From: Ancylobacter polymorphus
GTDB taxonomy: Bacteria > Pseudomonadota > Alphaproteobacteria > Rhizobiales > Xanthobacteraceae
Reading direction: 5' to 3'
Length of the DNA: 64,000 nt
Assembly (NCBI RefSeq): GCF_022836935.1
Contig: NZ_CP083239.1
Span: 1,677,501-1,741,500 of the forward strand
Under the pieces are notes generated by a model. It worked only from the letters and a program-made list of their open reading frames with translations, did no database searches and was not told where the DNA came from. A program made the translations under genes and the position numbers. Shown piece by piece: positions 51,951 through 60,154 of the stretch (its first letter is position 1; every line of letters begins with the position of its first letter).

Positions 51951-53078
51951 TCAGCGCCTGAGCGTTGCCGGCGCGAGCGGGTTGTCGGTCATCGCGACGC
52001 GGTCGGGCCGGTCGACCGCCGGAAGCCCCATGAAGGCGTCGAACAGCCGACGGATGACCGCCGGCTCGACATCGCGCACGATCATCACCAGCCGCGTGCG
52101 GCGGTCGTCGTCCGGCCAGGCGGGAAGCTGGCTCGGCGGGTGCAGCACGTGCTGCACCCCATGCAGCACGAGGGGATGATCGGGGTCTTCGCCGAGCTTC
52201 ACGATGCCCTTGAGCCGCAGCAGCTTCGGTCCATGCGTGCCCCGCACCAGTTCCAGAAACATGTCGATCGCCGCCGCCGAGACCGGGGCTTCCGTCGCCA
52301 CGGTGAAGGCGCGAATGCGCTCGTCATGGCGGTTCTCGTCGTGTGCATGGACGCGCGAGGCTTCCTCCGCCGCCAGGATCGCCTCGTCCGCCAGCCAGCG
52401 CGAAACGTCGGGAATCTTCGTCGCGGGATCGTAGAGGCCGGCGCCGAACAGGGCCTCCGGTGTCGCTTCGCCCTTCGCCGCATCCAGAAGCGGCGCGCCG
52501 GGCGCGAGGCGGGCGAGGCGCTGGCGCAGCGCGGCGAGGTCACCTTCGCGCGCCGGCGTGTCGATGAGGTCGGTCTTGGTGAGCACGATGCGGTCAGAGA
52601 TTGCCGCCTGCCGCACGGATTCGGGGTGGGCGTCGAGCGTGCCGAGACCGTTCACCGCATCGACGACGGTGACGACGCCATCCAGCCGGAAGCGCATCAC
52701 CAGATAAGGGTGCATCATCAGCACGTGCAGGATCGGCGCCGGGTCGGCGAGGCCGGTGGTTTCGATCACGACGCGTCGAAACGGCGGGATGGCGCCATTG
52801 TCCATCCGCCGCAGCAATTGCTCCAGCCCTTCCGAGAGATCGCCGCGGATGGTGCAGCACAGGCAGCCCGAGGCCAGCAGCACGGTGGCGTCGTCGAAAT
52901 GCTGCACCAGCAGATGGTCGAGCCCGATCTCGCCGAACTCGTTGATCAGCACAGCGGTGTCCGCCATGCCGGGCTGCTGCAGCAGGGCGTTCAGCAGCGT
53001 CGTCTTGCCGGCACCGAGAAACCCGGTGAGCAGCGTGACCGGAATCGGTTCCGGCGGAAGACGGGTGGCCTCGCTCAT
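51951..53078 (-). CDS. CobW/ZNG1-type metal-chaperone GTPase
   Basis: This G3E-family GTPase is thought to insert metal into target enzymes. The 375-residue protein has a Walker A GFLGAGKTT (residues 19-27), the metal-binding GCLCC (Cys72, Cys74, Cys75) and the LTKTD specificity motif. A His/Asp/Glu-rich linker (HAHDENRHDER) follows, and then the C-terminal CobW_C domain. AGGA precedes ATG 53078 at normal spacing; a nearby ATG at 53087 has none. It could supply zinc or cobalt; no cobalamin genes are near. Confidence 0.88.
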   Translation of the reverse strand: MSEATRLPPEPIPVTLLTGFLGAGKTTLLNALLQQPGMADTAVLINEFGEIGLDHLLVQHFDDATVLLASGCLCCTIRGDLSEGLEQLLRRMDNGAIPPFRRVVIETTGLADPAPILHVLMMHPYLVMRFRLDGVVTVVDAVNGLGTLDAHPESVRQAAISDRIVLTKTDLIDTPAREGDLAALRQRLARLAPGAPLLDAAKGEATPEALFGAGLYDPATKIPDVSRWLADEAILAAEEASRVHAHDENRHDERIRAFTVATEAPVSAAAIDMFLELVRGTHGPKLLRLKGIVKLGEDPDHPLVLHGVQHVLHPPSQLPAWPDDDRRTRLVMIVRDVEPAVIRRLFDAFMGLPAVDRPDRVAMTDNPLAPATLRR

Positions 53079-53133
53079 GGGCGACATCCTGTTCGGGCAC
53101 GCCCCGGTCACGCGAGGCTGGGCGGCGCCAATG

Positions 53134-54519
53134 CTATTGCGGCGGGGGAGGGGCGAGGTCCATCGGCGCCGGCGCTGGCTTCGCAGCAGGTCTCGCCGCG
53201 GCGGGCTTGGCGGTGGCTGGCTTGGCCGCGGGCTTCGCGTCGGAAGCCTGCGCCGTTGCGGGCTTCGGCTTGGGCTTAGGTTTCGGCGCGGCGGGAGCCG
53301 AAGGATCGGCCGGGTCGATGATCGCCGTTGTCTGCCCCTTCTTCTCGCCCGGCTTCTTCGCGGTCGCGGGCTTTTTCGGGGCCGGCGGCGGCGGATAGGC
53401 GGCGGCGAGCGCCTCGGCGCTGGGGAAGGGGCCGACCCACACCTCGACCGGGGGCATGGAGGGCGGCAGCTTCTGCAGAAGGCTGGCGCCGGTCACGTTC
53501 TCGCCGAGCTGGGCCATGCCGGCGGCGACGAAGCCCGTGGCCGCCGGGCCGCTGTCGTCATCGGCTTCCGAAGCGGTGTTCTTGCGCTGGCCGCCGCAGA
53601 CCTGCGCGCGCATATCGGTCGGTGGGCCGGATTCATTGCGCAGCGAGTCGACCGAGGGGGCGATGGAGCCGAAAATATTGCCGGATTGCTGGAAGCCGCG
53701 TTCCAGCAGCAGGGCCGCTTCCTCGGTGCGGGCCTTGCCGGACTCGGTGCCGAGCACGACCGCGAGGAGATGGCGGTTGCCGCGCGTGGCGCTGGCGACG
53801 AGATTGAAGCCGGAGGCGCAGATGAAGCCGGTCTTCATGCCGTCGGCACCGGGATAGCGGTCGATCAGCTTGTTGTAGCTGCGGATGACCGCCGGGCCGA
53901 GCTTGATCGCGGGAATGCGGAAAAGATCGGCCTGCTCCGGGAAATTGAGGAAGATGGCGCGGGCGAGAATGGCGAGGTCTCGCGCGGTGGACACCTGCCC
54001 CGGGTCCGGCAGGCCATTGGGATTGGCGTAATGGGTGCCGGTCATGCCGAGTTCGGCGGCGGTGGCGTTCATCTCGTCGATGAAGCCGGGCAGGGAGCCA
54101 CCCACGCCCTCGGCGAGGACCACGGCCATGTCGTTGGCCGACTTCACCAGCATCATCTTCAAGGCGTTGTCGACCGTGACCTGAGTGCCGACCTTGAAGC
54201 CCATCTTGGAAGGCTTCTGCGCCGCCGCATTCTCGGACACGGTGATCAGCGTTTCCGGCGTCAGCCGGCCCGCCCGCAGCGCCTTGAAGGTGACATAGGC
54301 CGTCATGAGCTTGGTGATGGAGGCGGGATACCACGGCTTGGTCGCGTCTTCCGCCAGCAGCACCTTGCCGCTTTCCACGTCGATCACCAGCGAGGGCGTC
54401 GCCCGCGCCGCCACCGGGGCCAGCAGCAGCGGCGCAAGCAGCAGGAGGGCCAGCAGTGGTGCCAGGCGGCGCCCGGCGCGGTGGCGAAGGCGGGGGCGGA
54501 ACAGGGAAAGGTTCAGCAC
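53134..54519 (-). CDS. D-alanyl-D-alanine carboxypeptidase (PBP5/6 family) with long C-terminal tail
   Basis: The enzyme trims the terminal D-Ala of peptidoglycan. The 461-residue form has a signal peptide, the SxxK motif at Ser67-Lys70, the SxN motif at Ser127-Asn129 and KTG at 229-231. The last 140 residues hold a short VWVGPFPSAEAL segment, like a shortened SPOR motif, and then Ala/Pro/Lys-rich sequence. The start is uncertain: GTG 54519 gives a signal peptide directly, whereas TTG 54603 adds a basic leader. It diverges from the HisE-like gene. Confidence 0.85.
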   Translation of the reverse strand: MLNLSLFRPRLRHRAGRRLAPLLALLLLAPLLLAPVAARATPSLVIDVESGKVLLAEDATKPWYPASITKLMTAYVTFKALRAGRLTPETLITVSENAAAQKPSKMGFKVGTQVTVDNALKMMLVKSANDMAVVLAEGVGGSLPGFIDEMNATAAELGMTGTHYANPNGLPDPGQVSTARDLAILARAIFLNFPEQADLFRIPAIKLGPAVIRSYNKLIDRYPGADGMKTGFICASGFNLVASATRGNRHLLAVVLGTESGKARTEEAALLLERGFQQSGNIFGSIAPSVDSLRNESGPPTDMRAQVCGGQRKNTASEADDDSGPAATGFVAAGMAQLGENVTGASLLQKLPPSMPPVEVWVGPFPSAEALAAAYPPPPAPKKPATAKKPGEKKGQTTAIIDPADPSAPAAPKPKPKPKPATAQASDAKPAAKPATAKPAAARPAAKPAPAPMDLAPPPPQ

Positions 54520-54705
54520 GCTTCCAGTATCCGTTTCACGATGAGAGCGACGGCGCGCACGGCAGGACCGGCCAGCCTGAAAAAGGCTTTTGCGCCCTTT
54601 CAATAACCCGATCGCTGCCGCGGCGCAAAAGGCAAAGCCGGGCGGGCGATCACAGCGCCGCCAGCCAGGCGCGTTTCTGCCGCGAAGCCTTCATGTAGTT
54701 GGCTC

Positions 54706-54711
54706 TACAAT
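54706..54711 (+). promoter_or_regulatory. -10 element placed for a leaderless transcript
   Basis: TACAAT (5/6) ends 6 bases before the ATG of the HisE-like gene. Transcription would begin at or near the start codon. No Shine-Dalgarno precedes that ATG. The -35 is not convincing. Confidence 0.35.
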
Positions 54712-54717
54712 CCAGTC

Positions 54718-55158
54718 ATGAGTGATTCGATACGCCGCCTGTATGCCGCTGTGGTCGCCACGCGAAGGGGGAGCAACCCTTCGCCGCGCACCGCGAAACT
54801 GTTGCGCAAGGGGCGGGCGGCGATGGCCAAGAAGGTGGCCGAAGAGGCCGTCGAAGTGGCGCTGGACGGCGTCATCGGCGACCGTGCCGCCACCGTGCGC
54901 GAGAGCGCCGACCTGATCTACAATCTCGTGGTGTTGTGGGCCGAGCTCGGCATCGAGCCGGAGGACGTGTGGGCGGAAATGCGCCGGCGCGAGAAGCTCT
55001 TGGGCATGGCCGAGAAGATTCCCAAGCGGCGGTCAGGATCCGGCAAGGATTCGCCGCTATTGGGGAGCACTCCGGGCCCCGCCGGGCCGCTGCTCTGGGA
55101 CCTTGCCGACGGTGCCGGCGCCGTCCCGCTTCCCGACCTTCCGCGCCGGCGTCCCTAG
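54718..55158 (+). CDS. HisE-like phosphoribosyl-ATP pyrophosphatase family protein
   Basis: The 146-residue protein has the MazG-like all-alpha fold of phosphoribosyl-ATP pyrophosphohydrolase. Its segments are SPRTAKLLRKGRAAMAKKVAEEAVEVAL, containing the acidic Mg2+ motif EEAVEVAL, and ESADLIYNLVVLWAELG. A disordered 35-residue tail follows. No other his gene is nearby, so it may be a paralog with a different phosphohydrolase role. No Shine-Dalgarno precedes the ATG. Confidence 0.8.
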   Translation: MSDSIRRLYAAVVATRRGSNPSPRTAKLLRKGRAAMAKKVAEEAVEVALDGVIGDRAATVRESADLIYNLVVLWAELGIEPEDVWAEMRRREKLLGMAEKIPKRRSGSGKDSPLLGSTPGPAGPLLWDLADGAGAVPLPDLPRRRP

Positions 55159-55209
55159 TCGTCGTTTCGCGCGGCGGGGCTCCCTTAGTCTCTTTCCGTC
55201 AGGCCTCCC

Positions 55210-55791
55210 ATGCTGCGCCGTCTCTACCAATGGGTGATCGACCTCGCCGAGCGCCCCTCTGCGCCTTGGGCGCTGGCCGGGGTTTCCTTTGCCGAAAGCT
55301 CGTTCTTTCCGGTGCCTCCGGATGTGATGCTGGTGCCGATGTGCCTGGCACGGCCCTCGCGCGCCTGGTGGTACGCGACCGTGTGCACGCTCGCCTCGGT
55401 CGTGGGCGGCCTGTTCGGCTATGCGATCGGTGCGCTGCTCTACGACTCGCTCGGTCTGTTCCTGATCCAGCTTTATGGCTATGGCGCCAAGGTGGACGCC
55501 TTCACCGAGGCGTATCAGCGCTATGGTCACTGGATCATCCTGATCAAGGGACTGACTCCGATCCCCTACAAGGTGGTGACGATCACCTCGGGCTTCGCCC
55601 ATTACAGCCTGTTCTGGTTCATCGTGCTTTCGGTCGTCACCCGCGGCCTGCGCTTCTTCATGGTGGCGGGCCTGCTTTACTGGATCGGGCCGGCCGCGCG
55701 GACCTTCATCGAGGAACGGCTCGGGCTGGTGACGGCGGCCTTTGCCGTGCTGGTCGTGGGCGGCGTGCTGGCGGCGGTGTATCTGTTCTGA
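55210..55791 (+). CDS. YqaA family (SNARE-associated, DedA-like) membrane protein
   Basis: The 193-residue protein has four to five membrane helices. The DedA/VTT core is FAESSFFPVPPDVMLVPMCLARP and YGHWIILIKGLTPIPYKVVTITSGF, with the conserved Glu in the first and the charged/Gly-Pro turn in the second. Related proteins flip lipids across the membrane. The gene lies between the HisE-like gene and the convergent cysW, whose stop is 4 bases away. Confidence 0.9.
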   Translation: MLRRLYQWVIDLAERPSAPWALAGVSFAESSFFPVPPDVMLVPMCLARPSRAWWYATVCTLASVVGGLFGYAIGALLYDSLGLFLIQLYGYGAKVDAFTEAYQRYGHWIILIKGLTPIPYKVVTITSGFAHYSLFWFIVLSVVTRGLRFFMVAGLLYWIGPAARTFIEERLGLVTAAFAVLVVGGVLAAVYLF

Positions 55792-55795
55792 GCGC

Positions 55796-56632
55796 TCAAT
55801 GCCCTCCGCCGCTGCGGCCGAGGCGGGCTTCCAGCACGGTCTTGGCCAGCAGGGTGACGATGGCGAGCAGCGCCAGCAGCGAGGCGACGGCGAAGGACGC
55901 CTGGAACTGGTACTCGTTATAGAGGATCTCGACCTGCAGCGGGATGGTGTTGGTCTCGCCGCGCACATGGCCTGACACGACCGAGACCGCGCCGAACTCG
56001 CCCATGGCGCGGGCGTTGCACAGCAGGACGCCGTAGAGCAGGGCCCATTTGATATTAGGCAGGGTGACGCGCGAGAACACCCGCCAGCCGCCGGCGCCGA
56101 GGGTGACCGCCGCTTCCTCCTCCGTCGTACCCTGTTCCTGCATCAGCGGAATCAGCTCCCGAGCGACGAAGGGGAAGGTGACGAAAATCGTCGCCAGCGT
56201 GATGCCGGGCCAGGAGAAGATGATCTTCCAGCCATTGTCGATCAGCCACGGCCCAAAATAGCCCTGCGCGCCGAACAGCAGCACGAAAACGAGGCCCGCT
56301 ACCACGGGGGAGACCGAAAAAGGCAGGTCGATCAGGGAGATGAGCAGGCTCTTGCCGCGGAATTCGAACTTGGTGATCGCCCAGGCCATGACGAGGCCCA
56401 TCACCGTATTGGCGGTGAGGGAGAGGGCGGTGACGAGCAGAGTGAGGCGGATCGCCGCTAGCGCGTCAGGCTCCACCAGCGCCGCGAGATAGGCGTCCCA
56501 ACCCTTGGTGAAGGCCTGTGCGAAGACGGCGATGAGGGGGAGGACGATGAGCAGGCCGACAATGCCGGCCGCCAGCCCGATGACCAGCGCCTTGACCAAA
56601 GCGGGCTCGTCGCGGACGGGTGAGGTGCTCAT
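55796..56632 (-). CDS. cysW: Sulfate ABC transporter permease CysW
   Basis: The 278-residue permease has six helices and the BPD_transp_1 motif EEEAAVTLGAGGWRVFSRVTLPNIKWALLYG, the contact site for the ATPase. Together with CysT it forms the membrane channel for sulfate/thiosulfate import. Its ATG overlaps the cysT stop by four bases. The usual next gene, cysA, does not follow; the convergent YqaA-type gene does. Confidence 0.94.
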   Translation of the reverse strand: MSTSPVRDEPALVKALVIGLAAGIVGLLIVLPLIAVFAQAFTKGWDAYLAALVEPDALAAIRLTLLVTALSLTANTVMGLVMAWAITKFEFRGKSLLISLIDLPFSVSPVVAGLVFVLLFGAQGYFGPWLIDNGWKIIFSWPGITLATIFVTFPFVARELIPLMQEQGTTEEEAAVTLGAGGWRVFSRVTLPNIKWALLYGVLLCNARAMGEFGAVSVVSGHVRGETNTIPLQVEILYNEYQFQASFAVASLLALLAIVTLLAKTVLEARLGRSGGGH

Positions 56633-57516
56633 GCCAGCCTCCCGGTGCGGCTCTGCGACCAGCGCTGCAAGCCATTGACAACGAACAGCAAAAGAAAAGA
56701 CGCCACCAGCATGGTCGCCGCAATCGCGGTGGCGTCGGCGTAGCGGAATTCTTCCAGCCTAATGACGATGAGCAGCGGCGCGATTTCCGACACATTGGGC
56801 AGGTTGCCGGCGATGAAGATCACCGAGCCATATTCGCCGACCGCGCGGGCGAAGGCGAGGGCGAAGCCGGTGAGGAAGGCCGGCAGCACCGCCGGGGCAA
56901 TGATGCGCCGGATCGTGGTCCAGCGCCCGGCGCCGAGCGTGGCGGCGGCTTCCTCCAGATCGTGGTCGAGGTCTTCCAGCACCGGCTGAACCGTGCGCAC
57001 AACAAAGGGCAAGCCTATGAAAATCAACGCGATTAATATGCCGAGCGGCGTGAACGCGACCTTGATGCCGAAGGGAGCCAGCAGGCTGCCGACCCAGCCA
57101 TTCTCGGCATAGAGCGTGGTCAGCGCGATGCCGGCCACCGCCGTGGGTAGGGCGAAGGGGATGTCGATCAGCGCGTCGAGCACCCGCCGTCCCGGGAAGT
57201 CATAACGAACCAGCGCCCAGACGATGAGCGCGCCGAGCACCATGTTTATGCTCGCCGCCGCGAGCGAGAGGCCGAAGGAAATCTTCAGCGCGTTCAATGT
57301 TCTAGGGGCGGTGAGGATGGCGAGAATCCGGTCCGGCGACAGTTCCGCCGTCTTCAGGAACAGCGCCGCCAGCGGGATGAGCACCACCAGCGACAGCCAG
57401 AGCAAGGTGAGCCCCAGCGTGAGGCCGAAGCCGGGAATGACGCCCTGCGCCCGTGGCGCGGCGGGGGGCGGGGCGGTGCCGACAAGGGTGGGGCGGTCCA
57501 GGCTCGTCTCGCTCAA
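56629..57516 (-). CDS. cysT: Sulfate ABC transporter permease CysT
   Basis: The 295-residue permease has six helices and the EAA-loop segment LEEAAATLGAGRWTTIRRIIAPAVLPAFLTG. It pairs with CysW. The start is TTG at 57516, preceded by GGAG at 7 bases. The stop overlaps cysW by four bases. A strong hairpin lies in the 153-base gap to sbp upstream. Confidence 0.94.
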   Translation of the reverse strand: MSETSLDRPTLVGTAPPPAAPRAQGVIPGFGLTLGLTLLWLSLVVLIPLAALFLKTAELSPDRILAILTAPRTLNALKISFGLSLAAASINMVLGALIVWALVRYDFPGRRVLDALIDIPFALPTAVAGIALTTLYAENGWVGSLLAPFGIKVAFTPLGILIALIFIGLPFVVRTVQPVLEDLDHDLEEAAATLGAGRWTTIRRIIAPAVLPAFLTGFALAFARAVGEYGSVIFIAGNLPNVSEIAPLLIVIRLEEFRYADATAIAATMLVASFLLLFVVNGLQRWSQSRTGRLA

Positions 57517-57548
57517 GGCGGTGCTCCGGGAGGGGTGGTCACGGCGAA

Positions 57549-57570
57549 GGCCGTGCCTTGCGGCACGGCC
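57549..57570. other. Intercistronic hairpin between sbp and cysT
   Basis: The perfect 9-bp arms 57549-57557 and 57562-57570 (GGCCGTGCC/GGCACGGCC) surround TTGC. No T-run follows on the minus strand, so it is more likely an mRNA-stabilising or partial stop element that lets the binding-protein gene be expressed more than the permeases. Confidence 0.6.
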
Positions 57571-57669
57571 CGGAGGGGATCGAAAGCGGTGGCCGATGAG
57601 GCCGATGAGGTGGACAGTGAGGCCGATCGGACCGTTCGAGCCCGACGCGACCGGCCCCGCCGGCCCGTC

Positions 57670-58692
57670 TCAGTTGGAATAGATCTGGTCGAACACGCCG
57701 CCATCGGCGAAGTGGGTCTTCTGTGCCTTGCGCCAGCCGCCGAAAGCCGGGTCGTCAATGGTCACGAGTTCCACCTTGGGGAACACCTTCTCATAGGCCT
57801 TGGCGACCTCGGGGTCGCGCGGGCGGTAGAAGTTCTCCGCCGCCAGCTTCTGGCCTTCCTTGGAGTAGAGCAGCTTCAGATAGGCCTCGGCGACGTCGCT
57901 TGTGCCCTTGCGCGCGACATTCTTGTCGACCACCGCCACCGGCGGTTCGGCGAGTATGGAGAGCGAGGGCACGACGATGTCGAACTTGTCGTCGCCGAAC
58001 TCCTTCTTCGACAGGAAGGCCTCGTTCTCCCAGGCGAGCAGCACGTCGCCGACACCGCGCTCGGTGAAGGTGACGGTGGAGCCGCGCGCGCCGGTGTCGA
58101 GCACCGGGACATGCTTGTAGATCTCGCCGACAAAGGCCTTGGCCTTTTCCGCGTCGCCGCCATTCTGCTTGAGCGCATAGGCCCAGGCGGCGAGGTAGTT
58201 CCAGCGCGCCCCGCCCGAGGTCTTCGGGTTGGGGGTGATGACCTGCACGCCCGGCTTTGTGAGGTCGTTCCAGTCCTTGATGCCCTTCGGGTTGCCCTTG
58301 CGCACCAGGAACACGATGGTCGAGGTGTAGGGCGAGGCATTGTCCGGCAGGCGCTTCTGCCAATCCTGCGCCAGGAAGCCCTTATCGGCGATGGCGTCGA
58401 TGTCATAGGCCAGCGCCAGGGTGACGACATCGGCCTCAAGGCCGTCGATCACCGAGCGCGCCTGCTTGCCGGAACCGCCATGCGAGGTCTTGATCTCGAT
58501 GCTCTTGCCGGTTTCCGCCTTGTAGTGCTCGGCGAACAGCTTGTTGAACTGCGAATAGAGTTCGCGCGTGGGGTCGTAGGACACGTTGAGCAGCGTCACG
58601 TCGGCGGCGCGCACCGGCGGGCTGTAGGCGAGCGGTGCCGCCAGAGCGGCCACGAGCGCGGCGACGGCCGCCGGCCTGAAATGAAACGACAT
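57670..58692 (-). CDS. sbp: Sulfate ABC transporter substrate-binding protein
   Basis: The 340-residue protein has a signal peptide (to about residue 29, VRAAD) and the sulfate-binding fold: [44 protein letters not shown] and [26 protein letters not shown]. It captures sulfate or thiosulfate in the periplasm. The ATG at 58692 follows GGGGGAG by 7 bases; a TTG six bases earlier is less likely. It heads sbp-cysT-cysW. Confidence 0.95.
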   Translation of the reverse strand: MSFHFRPAAVAALVAALAAPLAYSPPVRAADVTLLNVSYDPTRELYSQFNKLFAEHYKAETGKSIEIKTSHGGSGKQARSVIDGLEADVVTLALAYDIDAIADKGFLAQDWQKRLPDNASPYTSTIVFLVRKGNPKGIKDWNDLTKPGVQVITPNPKTSGGARWNYLAAWAYALKQNGGDAEKAKAFVGEIYKHVPVLDTGARGSTVTFTERGVGDVLLAWENEAFLSKKEFGDDKFDIVVPSLSILAEPPVAVVDKNVARKGTSDVAEAYLKLLYSKEGQKLAAENFYRPRDPEVAKAYEKVFPKVELVTIDDPAFGGWRKAQKTHFADGGVFDQIYSN

Positions 58693-58770
58693 GGGCAATC
58701 TCCCCCGGCAGCGCGGTGGCGCTGGTGAATGTGATGGGAGAGGTTTCCACAGGGAGGGGCCGGGGTCAAT

Positions 58771-58790
58771 ATTAATTCTACCGAATTAAT
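58771..58790 (-). promoter_or_regulatory. Palindromic candidate operator overlapping an sbp -10 element
   Basis: ATTAATTC and GAATTAAT are perfect 8-bp inverted arms around TACC. Read on the minus strand, TAGAAT (58780-58775, 5/6 to a -10) lies within it. The site is about 80 bases before the sbp start in a short AT-rich island. A regulator of sulfur uptake is likely, but its identity is unknown. Confidence 0.5.
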
Positions 58791-58850
58791 AGGAAATAGC
58801 GGAAATCTACGGAAATGCGGCGGGGTAAGGGGTGCCGCGCCCCGGTGTCT

Positions 58851-58988
58851 CTCATTCCCGGGCTTGACCCGGGCACCCCGAGACCGGGCGCCGGTGAACT
58901 CGGCCGCAGCGGGTGAGAGGTCCCGCGCGGTGCCGGCGTCGGGCGGCGTGGGAAGGCTGGATCCCCGGGTCAAGCCCGGGGATGAGGG
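58851..58988. repeat. 138-bp repeat unit, copy A
   Basis: The unit begins CTCATTCCCGGGCTTGACCC and ends in the near-exact reverse complement. It has inverted ends of about 22 bp and no coding capacity. The middle (CTCGGCCGCAGCGGG) is shared with copy B. Confidence 0.85.
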
Positions 58989-59174
58989 CGCGAAGGCGGC
59001 GCGCGCGAGGTCCGGTGATGAGGGGGCGCCAAGGCGCATGCGCGGTGCCGGGGGCGCGGGGGCTGCGGGCCCAGGGATGAGGGCGTGAGCGTGCCGGGCG
59101 CTGAGCTTTCAGGGAGCATGGGGGCAGGGGCGGTCCGGCCGCTGCATCAGGCAGCTGGGTGGCTTCCCCTTTTC

Positions 59175-59312
59175 CTCATGCCCGTGCTTGACCCGGGCAC
59201 CCAGGGGCCGGGCGCCGACGAACTCGGCCGCAGCGGGCGAGAGCTTGCGCGCGGTGCCCGGCGTTGGCGGCGTGGGAAGGCTGGGTCCCCGGGTCAGGCC
59301 CGCGGATGAGGG
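59175..59312. repeat. 138-bp repeat unit, copy B
   Basis: This unit has exactly the same length as copy A and the same order of ends and middle, with scattered substitutions. Copies A and B lie in the same orientation, 186 bases apart. Confidence 0.85.
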
Positions 59313-59355
59313 GACGTGAAATCGGCGCGGATGGCGCCCGGCGGTGCGGGAAGGA

Positions 59356-59401
59356 TGGATCCCCGGGTCAAGCCCGGGGATGAGGGCGCGAAGGCGGCGC
59401 G
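59356..59401. repeat. Partial repeat copy C (46 bp)
   Basis: These 46 bases are identical to 58958-59003, the right end of copy A plus 15 flanking bases. The segment forms a hairpin with 9-bp perfect arms (ATCCCCGGG/CCCGGGGAT) and ends 10 bases before the cysH stop, so it may serve as the cysH terminator. Confidence 0.8.
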
Positions 59402-59410
59402 GGCACCCGT

Positions 59411-60154
59411 TCAGGCGCTGACGGTGTTCAGCAGCGTGTGGATGCCGCACTCGGTCTTGCCCTTGCCGCGCCAGCGGCCGGCGCGGGCGTCTTCACCTGC
59501 CGCCGCGCGGCTGGTGCAGGGCATGCAGCCGACCGAGGTGAAGCCCTTGGCCAGCATCGGATGGTCCGGCAGGGCGAAATCGCGCTGCGCAGCTTCCACG
59601 GCCGCGCGGTCGAGATTGACGAGCGGGTTGAACTTCAGCCGCGCACCGTCGCGCTCCACCGCCGGAATGGTGGCGCGCAGGCCGCCCTGGTAGCGCTTGC
59701 GCCCGTTGAGCCAGCCGTCGAAACCGGCAAGCGCCCGCGCCAGCGGCTCCACCTTGCGGATGCGGCAGCAGGCGTCGGGATCGGAGAACCACAGGTCGCG
59801 GTCGGCGTCGAGCGCCGCCACCCGCGCCGCATCCGGCTGGATGCTGCGCACATCGGTGAGGCCGAGCTGCGCGGTGAGCGCGTCGCGATAGGCCAGCGTT
59901 TCCTCGAACAGGAAGCCGGTGTCGAGAAACACCACCGGGATCGAGCGGTCGACCTTGGCGGCATAGGCCAGCAGCACCGCCGATTCCGTGCCGAAGGAGG
60001 AGACGAGGCACAGCCGGCCGGGGCCGAGCGTGCGCAGGGCGGTGGCGATGATTTCCTCCGGCCCGGCATCGGCGAGCGCGCAGGCGAGCCCGCCCACCTC
60101 GTCCGTGCACGGCGCGGCGGGGGTGAAATCGGCACCGGAACGCTGGAAGGTCAT
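59411..60154 (-). CDS. cysH: Adenylyl-sulfate (APS) reductase, CysH family
   Basis: This enzyme reduces APS (or PAPS) to sulfite. The 247-residue protein has the PP-loop-like SSFGTESAV (residues 52-60) and the 4Fe-4S ligands Cys129-Cys130 and Cys210-x-x-Cys213, which mark the APS-reducing type. The catalytic Cys236 in ECGIH is at the end. Its ATG overlaps the DUF934 stop by four bases. cysD and cysN do not follow; repeats do. Confidence 0.95.
   Translation of the reverse strand: MTFQRSGADFTPAAPCTDEVGGLACALADAGPEEIIATALRTLGPGRLCLVSSFGTESAVLLAYAAKVDRSIPVVFLDTGFLFEETLAYRDALTAQLGLTDVRSIQPDAARVAALDADRDLWFSDPDACCRIRKVEPLARALAGFDGWLNGRKRYQGGLRATIPAVERDGARLKFNPLVNLDRAAVEAAQRDFALPDHPMLAKGFTSVGCMPCTSRAAAGEDARAGRWRGKGKTECGIHTLLNTVSA

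Larger units (their letters stand above)
58699..59410. other. Repeat-filled intergenic region between cysH and sbp
   Basis: This 712-base stretch holds no gene. The sbp-proximal end is AT-rich and contains a palindromic candidate operator. The rest is filled by two copies of a 138-base repeat, a 46-base partial copy and GC-rich spacer. Short frames read through the repeats are not genes. Confidence 0.8.

Noticed and set aside
58596..59450. Short frames read through the repeats upstream of sbp and after cysH
   Set aside because: They translate the repeats themselves (PGLTRGSSLPTPP-type readings) in several frames and lack ribosome-binding sites.
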